DNA from: Bemisia tabaci
Lineage: Eukaryota > Arthropoda > Insecta > Hemiptera > Aleyrodidae
Direction: 5' to 3'
DNA length: 64,000 bases
Assembly (NCBI RefSeq): GCF_918797505.1
Contig: NC_092793.1
Location: forward strand, 62,763,749 to 62,827,748
Part shown: positions 57,057 to 64,000 of the stretch, one piece after another
Numbering within the stretch: the first letter of the stretch is position 1
How the letters are laid out: the number at the start of each line of letters is the position of its first letter
Notes under the pieces: model-generated
What the model was told of the DNA's origin: nothing
Database searches by the model: none
Seen by the model: the letters and a program-made list of their open reading frames with translations, nothing else
Translations under genes and position numbers: made by a program

Positions 57057-58101
57057 GTACCCTTACACTTCTCTTTTTCGCTTCCAACTTCTCTCGACTC
57101 GTCTTCTTTTCACAAAAATTTTGTCATAAGCGGCTTTTCGTCTTAACCGTTTTCCGCTTAAAACGAAATTTTTCGGCATACGAGGCAACTGCTCTTGAAA
57201 GTTGCGCTGGTATCCGCGCTGTTCTCAGTCATCCTGAAATCATCTTTTAGATAAACAAGATCAAAGGCCAGGTGAAGAGTTTTTAAGTGAATGACTTTTT
57301 GAAAGATTATCATCTATCAGTTTTATATTTTTAAATTTAATACAATACGAAATCCAAATTTTGAATTTTTTTTAAAATACGCAAATCGGTTTATCGTCAA
57401 CTGCCGATTGCATCTCAGTCATCCAGCAAAACAGAGGATACCCACGATCTACTCTCAACCTACTCTTCTTCTCTCAAGGTACGTAAAACTAAGTCTATTT
57501 TCCCTAAGAATTGGCTCTTTTTTGTCGTTTTTACCCAATTTAAGGGAAAAAACGGAAATTTTTCTTCGTCTTAACCGGCTTTGGTTACGGGTCAAAATTT
57601 AGAAATTTCGTCTTATCTGTATTTTTTTTTACATTGACTCTTATGGAAGTGTCAAGGGACCGAAAAAAATTTCGTCTTAAGCGGGTTTTCGTCTTAACCG
57701 TATTTCGTCTTAACGAGCTTTTACTGTAGTCGAGATTACTAAATTTAAGGGTAAGTAACACCAACTCTCACATCTCCCATTTCGTTAAAAGATCTTATCT
57801 CTGTGAGTGTACAGAGTGAGCGTACCACTTGACGATACCGCTATTCAACCACTTGGAAACTCGGGTTGCCTACCTTGAAATTGAAAGCGAACTGAAATGG
57901 CGTCAATGTAATATTTTCCCGTACGGTGAAATGCTACTTTTTTAAGGGACACAGTTGCTGGGTATTTTACGAAGACAAAGATACTACTGTCTATTTTATC
58001 AGGGTTATTATGTCTACAGAGTTTAATACCAATCTACAGAGTTTTATCAAATTTACTCAGGATCAGTAACCTGCAAGCCTCCAGTAAACCTCAGGATTAG
58101 T
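57057..58101 (+). other. CHSY intron 2, proximal part
   Basis: No exon recognised. Between about 57120 and 57725 the word TTCGTCTTAA and variants recur at least seven times and end with GAGCTTTTACTGTAG, so this is another word-array repeat. Confidence 0.55.
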
Positions 58102-58141
58102 GACCCTGACGATGAAGCGTTTGCTTCGAAAAGCTTCGGTC
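58102..58141 (+). ncRNA. Hammerhead ribozyme motif (Penelope copy 2, upstream)
   Basis: Stem I GACC/GGTC, core CTGACGA, extra T, perfect hairpin GAAGC-GTTT-GCTTC, GAAA, short stem III, cleavage-site TTC. Its core is identical to the motif at 59163. A (CCGT)n microsatellite (about 58152-58203) follows at once. Confidence 0.7.
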
Positions 58142-58151
58142 TAAATCCATT

Positions 58152-58203
58152 CATCCGTCCGTCCGTCCGTCCGTCCGCCCGTCCGCCCGTCCGTCCGTCC
58201 GTC
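58152..58203. repeat. (CCGT)n microsatellite
   Basis: About thirteen CCGT units, with two CCGC variants, between the upstream hammerhead motif and the Penelope body. Confidence 0.9.
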
Positions 58204-59010
58204 AAATTAATTTTTTAGATCTTACTGTAATTGTCGACAAGGATAACCTCATCCAATTCAAAATATTCTGTAAGCCTACAACCACTAATAGTATAATTCC
58301 CTTCCATTCAAATAACCCTAACAGCCATAAACACGCTGCAATTCATGCAATGGCACATAGAGTGTTTTCCATTCCACTTAGCCACAAACACAGACAAGAG
58401 GAAATCGGAATTATCCAGAGCATTGCTAAAATTAATGGATTCCCTAAATATATTGTCAACAAAATTTTAAGGAGATATAAAAAACAGTGCTCCGATGCAA
58501 AAAGCAATGGGGCTAAAAAATCCAAGCATATAATGACAAATATGTAAATATTGATTATTTTGGCCCTGTTAGCTCAAAAATTAGCAACTGTTTAAAAGAA
58601 ACTGAGTACAGAACAGCTTTTAAGACTAATAACAGCATACTAGACAATATGAGGAAGGTCACCGACAAAATCAAAGAAGGTGAAGGCAACATTGGTAAGT
58701 AATAGTAAGAATGTAACTGGCGTTTACCGTTTAGATTGTAATTCATGCAAGAAAATATATATATATCGGATTTAGCGCTCAATCAACTGCAGAGTTAATG
58801 AACACATGACACTTCCATCCTCGAACGTATTTAAGCACATCAAAGCAGAAAATCATCAGATGAAAGAAATTAAAATTCTACACAAAAACAGGGACAGAAA
58901 AATGCTAAGCGTCCTAGAAAATATGAAATAATTAAGGCGGAAAAAGAGAGGAAGAATTAATAAATGTACAAAAAGAGGTAGATCTGGCAACTAATCCCCT
59001 GTGAATAAAA
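58204..59010 (+). pseudogene. Penelope RT thumb and GIY-YIG remnant
   Basis: The translated pieces KDNLIQFKIF, NSHKHAAIHAMAHRVFSIPL and KINGFPKYIVNKILRR match copy 1 almost residue for residue. The catalytic RT motifs are missing upstream. Several frameshifts follow 58540. The nuclease motif is disrupted. Confidence 0.8.
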
Positions 59011-59162
59011 TGTGCTGCCATCTCTGATGAGAAACAGGTACTAAGCATACATTGACAATGTTTTGATTATTACTTAAGAGTGATTTGATCTAATAGCTTG
59101 ATATCAATTGTTACCATCAATGAAATCTGTTACCATGTTTGAAATTTAAATTATGGCCTTTG

Positions 59163-59204
59163 AGACCCTGACGATGAAGCGTTTGCTTCGAAAAGCTTCG
59201 GTCT
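59163..59204 (+). ncRNA. Hammerhead ribozyme motif (Penelope copy 2, downstream)
   Basis: Stem I AGACC/GGTCT, core CTGACGA, extra T, hairpin GAAGC-GTTT-GCTTC, GAAA and TTC. Compared with the copy at 25206, both stem I and stem II differ by paired changes. This supports a conserved fold. Confidence 0.75.
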
Positions 59205-59383
59205 AAATTTGTTAATGAAATACAAATTTTTTAAACAAATTTTACATTATTTCTAGCACTCGGCTACACTCCAAATTCCAATATATTCCGTGCTACTACC
59301 TTTAGACATTGCGTTACAATGTTCGCTGATTTTGAAGAATGTAAGACGGAGGAACCAAGTAAAATTTTTTATTCCATAAAGAC

Positions 59384-62027
59384 GGTATGAGCTTACAGTC
59401 CACAAAGTTTCGGACCTTTGTCGTCGTTACAGGGTGTCCATAATAAACTTTTGTAAACGAAAAAACGGTCGAAATTGAGCGGAAATTGAATTTTTGGATT
59501 TTTACTACCATTGAAGGCTGCTCAAAAAGTTCATCATACGTTCAAAAACTGTGAAAGGAGAAGAATCGTTTTGGGCCTTTCCCAGCTCCACCTGAATTCT
59601 GTTGAATGTTTCATATTTTCAATGTACTAGTCCTAGATAGACTCTATGCAAAATATTTTACCGAACGGAGCCCATGCAAAGGTGCAACAACGCCTCAATT
59701 CCAAAATCCTGGCATCGAAAAATATTTATTTTCGTTGACTTTTTCGACTGTTATCACTCTTCCAGCAGATGATTCGTACGTATTTTTTTGCGTACTCTCC
59801 GTTTCTAGCCTTTAGATTGGCCTCCGATAAATTTTAATGGGCCTTACGGTCCATTGTTGCCATTTTGGGCCCATTTTTAGGGTTTTCATCAATTTTACAC
59901 ACGAAGAACTTAATTTAAACTAAAAACCGTATACGTTTTTGAAAAGAACGCAAAAGTAATAAAAGAGTTCGGTGAAACTTTTTTCAACGTTGCCAAATTT
60001 TCGAGATAAATCGTTCCAAAGAGCCAAAAATGGCCAAAATTTGATACATTGCCACGCTTAAGGTTCGAGAAAGTGAAGTACAGCCTTTATATTAACGTAC
60101 GTAACAGCTCTCAACCATATATACAACATATCAAAAAAGTATAGTTGTACCTGGATTCCCACGATGTGAAAATTGACCGGGATGTCGGATTTTAGCGGCC
60201 TTTTTTTACTTGAAGGTAGCTCTTTCGAATGTTTTTCGACCTTAGTCACACTCCATTTCTGAGTAACATATGTATTTTTCTACGTACTTTTCATATCTAG
60301 CCATAAAAATGGCTTTCTGTGAATTTTAAAAGGCCTAACTGTCAATTGTTGTCAATTTTTACTAATTTTTAGGGATTTTACAAAGTTTACATGTGTAAAA
60401 CTTAATTTTATCTAAAAACCGTGTACATTTTCGGAAAGAACTTAAAAAAAATACATGCACGATGTTCTTTGCCACTTGCCCCTACGTTGCCAAATTTTCG
60501 AGAAAAATCGTCCTTAAGTGCCAAAAATGCCACAAATTGGATTAATCATCACGTCAAAGATTCTAGGATGTGTATTTTAAGTTTTTTTTTTCACTACAAA
60601 ATAACGTATCCAATTTGGAAAATTGCAATGTGTCTCACCAAACACGTAATGGCTCAGATGAACGTGACGCAACAGACCCTCAAGATGCTTCCACCTCATC
60701 CTTCACTCCATCTCACCGGTATATTCCTGTAACCTCGAGATAGCCCTTGGTTTACAAGATGCCTGCTATAGGCCAAATACCAAAACAATAGAAACTGCGT
60801 GGGCACAGTGTCCCATAATCCTTAGGAAAGTCAGAATTCATATCCTAGAATCTTCGACGTGATGATTAATCCAATTTGTGGCATTTTTGGCACTTAAGGA
60901 CGATTTTTCACGAAAATTTGGCAACGTAGGGGCAAGTGGCAAAGAACATCGTGCATGTATTTTTTTTTAAGTTCTTTCCGAAAATGTACACGGTTTTTAG
61001 ATAAAATTAAGTTTTACACATGTAAACTTTGTAAAATCCCTAAAAATTAGTAAAAATTGACAACAATTGACAGTTAGGCCTTTTAAAATTCACAGAAAGC
61101 CATTTTTATGGCTAGATATGAAAAGTACGTAGAAAAATACATATGTTACTCAGAAATGGAGTGTGACTAAGGTCGAAAAACATTCGAAAGAGCTACCTTC
61201 AAGTAAAAAAAGGCCGCTAAAATCCGACATCCCGGTCAATTTTCACATCGTGGGAATCCAGGTACAACTATACTTTTTTGATATGTTGTATATATGGTTG
61301 AGAGCTGTTACGTACGTTAATATAAAGGCTGTACTTCACTTTCTCGAACCTTAAGCGTGGCAATGTATCAAATTTTGGCCATTTTTGGCTCTTTGGAACG
61401 ATTTATCTCGAAAATTTGGCAACGTTGAAAAAAGTTTCACCGAACTCTTTTTATTACTTTTGCGTTCTTTTCAAAAACGTATACGGTTTTTAGTTTAAAT
61501 TAAGTTCTTCGTGTGTAAAATTGATGAAAACCCTAAAAATGGGCCCAAAATGGCAACAATGGACCGTAAGGCCCATTAAAATTTATCGGAGGCCAATCTA
61601 AAGGCTAGAAACGGAGAGTACGCAAAAAAATACGTACGAATCATCTGCTGGAAGAGTGATAACAGTCGAAAAAGTCAACGAAAATAAATATTTTTCGATG
61701 CCAGGATTTTGGAATTGAGGCGTTGTTGCACCTTTGCATGGGCTCCGTTCGGTAAAATATTTTGCATAGAGTCTATCTAGGACTAGTACATTGAAAATAT
61801 GAAACATTCAACAGAATTCAGGTGGAGCCGGGAAAGGCCAAAAACGATTCTTCTCCTTTCACAGTTTTTGAACGTATGATGAACTTTTTGAGCAGCCTTC
61901 AATGGTAGTAAAAATCCAAAAATTCAATTTCCGCTCAATTTCGACCGTTTTTTCGCTTACAAAAGTTTATTGGACACCCTGAAACGACGACAAAGGTCCG
62001 AAACTTTGTGGACTCTAAGCTCATACC
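59384..62027. mobile_element. Foldback element, 2.6 kb
   Basis: The arms 59384 to about 60570 and about 60835 to 62027 are inverted copies. Frames of 63 and 69 codons repeat with identical translation on opposite strands (60058/61163 and 59606/61598). CAGGGTGTCC(A) lies 40 bases inside the ends, so a mariner-like end may have been captured or the symmetry extends past it. The loop of about 265 bp is unique. Part of the arm recurs at 46664-47145. Confidence 0.8.
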
Positions 62028-62465
62028 ACGTATGAGCTGTAAGAAAGTATGAAACATTCAACAGAATCCAGGTGGAGCCGGGGAAGGCCCAAAACGATAC
62101 TCCTCCTTTCGATTTTTAGAGCTGCCGAGCGGAATGTTTGGGCGTTACTAACCGAAGTGAGAGTAATCTAGGAGAAAAACAAAAGTGTTCCCTTAATCTC
62201 AAGGTATGTGCTAGGTTTGGACCAATTTTTGAACATATAGCGTCAAATCCTTGCCACTGACTAAAATATCTTACTCTACAGTATAAAATCATAAGCACAC
62301 CGTGCCACGCTGAAGGTGTCACGCTAAGAGTGTAACGCTCGGTTTCTCCTCCACTCCTCGCGCCCCTCCCGCCGCGCACGCTCACATGCCTCCCGCCGTC
62401 TCCAAAACCGGGTTTTCCCTAACTCTTAATGATCTTTTAACGATCTCACGATATCTGCCTATTAG
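62028..62465. other. Unassigned intronic DNA
   Basis: The first 80 bases repeat part of the adjacent foldback arm (GGTGGAGCCGGGGAAGGCCC). The rest has no recognised feature. Confidence 0.35.
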
Positions 62466-62528
62466 AGGCGCGAAGCGCCTGGGGGGTGGGGGTTGGACCG
62501 CGGAGCGGCCAGGGGGCGCAGCCCCCTA
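62466..62528 (+). repeat. GC-rich hairpin cluster (left of inverted pair)
   Basis: Serial palindromes GGCGCGAAGCGCC, GGCCGCGGAGCGGCC-like and GGGGGCGCAGCCCCC end in TAG. This is the same order as at 47531-47576. Confidence 0.65.
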
Positions 62529-63248
62529 GCATGTATAAAAAACGATTATTATTCCAAAAAAATCGGAAAAATAACGATATTCAGGCCCTGAGCGCCGGGT
62601 TACAATTTTTTTGTTCAAAACCTTTTGGTTACAGTGTTTTTTTTATCACATAGAATCATTTAAGACCGTGCAACCTTTGGTTTGGTCGATTTAAAAAGTA
62701 AGTCCCATCCTTCATAAGAATCTGGTCCAGATTCGAAACCCGATTTTCGCCAGATATACATACGTGATCCTACGTACAGATTTTTTATGAAGTCCTACAA
62801 CTAATAACATCAGTTACTTGCGAGGTTGCAGCACTAGTGCTGCAGTACCTACTGCTTACGTAACTGCTGCACATTGGCTCCTCTACGGGAGTCCAGGATC
62901 CTATAGAGATCTCCCCGATACCAAGAAGTCTCTCACGGAGCGGTCTAATAAAGAGCGGGGTAATAGAAAAAGAGCGGCGGCCTTGACAAACGAGCCGTAA
63001 AATCGGTCGATCGTGGCTTGCATGGACAGCGCTCGGGCCCTTCCGCCCTCAACGAAAGTCATTGGTTCAAATAATCTTCCTCCGAAAATCTGTCATGCCT
63101 GTCAAAATTAGTCTTGCGCATGGGGCATAATAAATCGGCAGATTTAGCGGCTTGTATCCTTATATCTGAGCCATACCAGGTAAATTCAATATTCTTTCAT
63201 GATTTTCTGCTCCCATGCGTACGGCAATTGTCATGCAAATGTATTCCT
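62529..63248. other. DNA between two inverted hairpin clusters
   Basis: About 720 bp, non-coding as far as can be seen. It could be the interior of an 840-bp element whose inverted ends are the hairpin clusters; no target duplication was found. Confidence 0.4.
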
Positions 63249-63306
63249 AGGGGGCTGCGCCCCCTGGCCGCTCCACGGCCAAACCCCTGGACGCGCGAAG
63301 CGCTTC
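63249..63306 (-). repeat. GC-rich hairpin cluster (right of inverted pair)
   Basis: Reverse complement of the 62466-62528 pattern, with CTAGGGGGCTGCGCCCCCTGG, GGCCGCTCCACGGCC and GCGCGAAGCGC. Confidence 0.65.
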
Positions 63307-64000
63307 CAAGCGGCGCACTATGGTCCGAATAGCCGGTTTAAGCGGCAATAAATCGAAAAAGTGAAGTTTGGAAAAAGTTAGATTTTAAGAAGTAGATCGA
63401 TAGTACATACTGTAGAGAAGACTCCTGTAAAATTTCACTTCGATTAAAGCACTAATAAAGATGTGACAAGCCTGGGAAGTGCGGCGCGCGGAGCACTTTA
63501 TGAGTGCGATTCTAGTTACCGAGCGGCAGTGCTGTGTTTAAGGGCTTGTTTTCGTCGTTTCACCGTACCTGAAAGTGTTTGGGCACTTGATTCACAAAAT
63601 ATAAGATAAGTTTAAGATGTTTCATGCTGAAACTGTTCTTTTTCATCATATCTAATGTTCTAGATTAACCCTTAGACATAGTCACTTTTTTCAATAAAAT
63701 CGCAAAAGTAGGACCCAAAAAATATCCTTTGCACCTCTGAGCACCTCGTAATTTTACTCGGAAGTTATTGTCATGACTCTAGACTACCTTTAAGTCTAGT
63801 GGCAGAACCATAGTCCACCATAGCCTCAAGTTATTTCTCATGAAAAATGACGTTTTCGCGTTTCTTATCACTTGCTACAATTAGCTATCATATGCCATTG
63901 ACGATGACTTTTATCATGTTCCATTGTCATATTCTAGCAAATCGAATGCATTAGAGCTTAAATCTGCCCAGGCAGAATAATACGAGTTGATGGGGTTGAT
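63307..64000. other. Unassigned DNA at window end
   Basis: No gene, RNA or repeat boundary was recognised. Presumed to be CHSY intron 2. Confidence 0.3.

Larger units (their letters stand above)
58204..59338 (+). mobile_element. Penelope-like element, 5'-truncated (copy 2)
   Basis: It starts inside the RT at the NQINFLDL region and is very similar to copy 1 from 24250 onward. The frame is open to a stop at 58545-58547, then shifted. The GIY-YIG part (GVYRL near 58719) has lost the YIGKT reading frame to a TA microsatellite expansion. A hammerhead motif and the same 3' end as copy 1 follow (GTGCTACTACCT, ACAATGTTCGCTGA). Inactive. Confidence 0.85.

Overview
This is a stretch of animal nuclear DNA, most likely from an arthropod; a repeat-rich hemipteran insect is plausible, but nothing here fixes the species. 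It is AT-rich. It holds one host gene that I can support, a chondroitin sulfate synthase (CHSY family). Coding exon 1 is at 13142-13999 and coding exon 2 at 56916-57056, both phase 0 with consensus splice sites. Intron 1 is therefore 42.9 kb. The window ends in intron 2, and later exons are not seen. Almost everything else is transposable elements, many nested in one another, plus unassigned AT-rich DNA. No bacterial-type genes, rRNA or CRISPR arrays were found.

Layout. 1-13 kb (upstream of the gene): a 1.66-kb foldback (944-2602), a GC-rich hairpin cluster, a 376-bp hAT-type MITE with an 8-bp target duplication, tandem duplications, two TA-flanked MITEs, and a 1.1-kb element with CCCTAGTAGCACA ends. 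13.1-14.0 kb: CHSY exon 1. 14.8-15.4 kb: another hAT-type MITE. 16.6-25.8 kb: a Penelope-like element (RT plus GIY-YIG endonuclease plus hammerhead-ribozyme motif). A TA-flanked DNA element interrupts it, that element carries a TTAA-flanked foldback of 4.7 kb, and the foldback in turn carries a LINE fragment and a 362-bp element. 26.4-28.2 kb: repeat-array elements. 28.5-29.8 kb: the 3' part of an R4/Dong-type LINE sitting in a (TAA)n microsatellite. 29.9-40.3 kb: a non-autonomous LTR retrotransposon with a perfect 5-bp target duplication; its 5' LTR is split by a 5.9-kb foldback. 42.6 kb: a LINE RT relic. 43.7-56.5 kb: hairpin clusters, a 45-bp minisatellite, two copies of a 1.2-kb palindromic TA element, further foldbacks and two more hAT-type MITEs. 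56.7-57.1 kb: CHSY exon 2, with its 3' splice site triplicated in a 69-bp tandem repeat. 58.1-59.3 kb: a second, decayed Penelope copy bracketed by two hammerhead motifs. 59.4-62.0 kb: a 2.6-kb foldback. 62.5-63.3 kb: a pair of inverted hairpin clusters.

The host exons encode the start of a Golgi type II membrane glycosyltransferase. The elements do not work together as a system, but they share three signals worth following. Near-perfect long palindromes are very dense, and several lie inside a transcribed intron. A YY1-like CAAGATGGCGGCC motif recurs in unrelated element families. Several elements have interiors that are degenerate arrays of one short word, and two of them have ends of the form CCC-A-TA-CA. 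Boundaries rest on target duplications and repeat ends read by eye; no alignment or database search was run.
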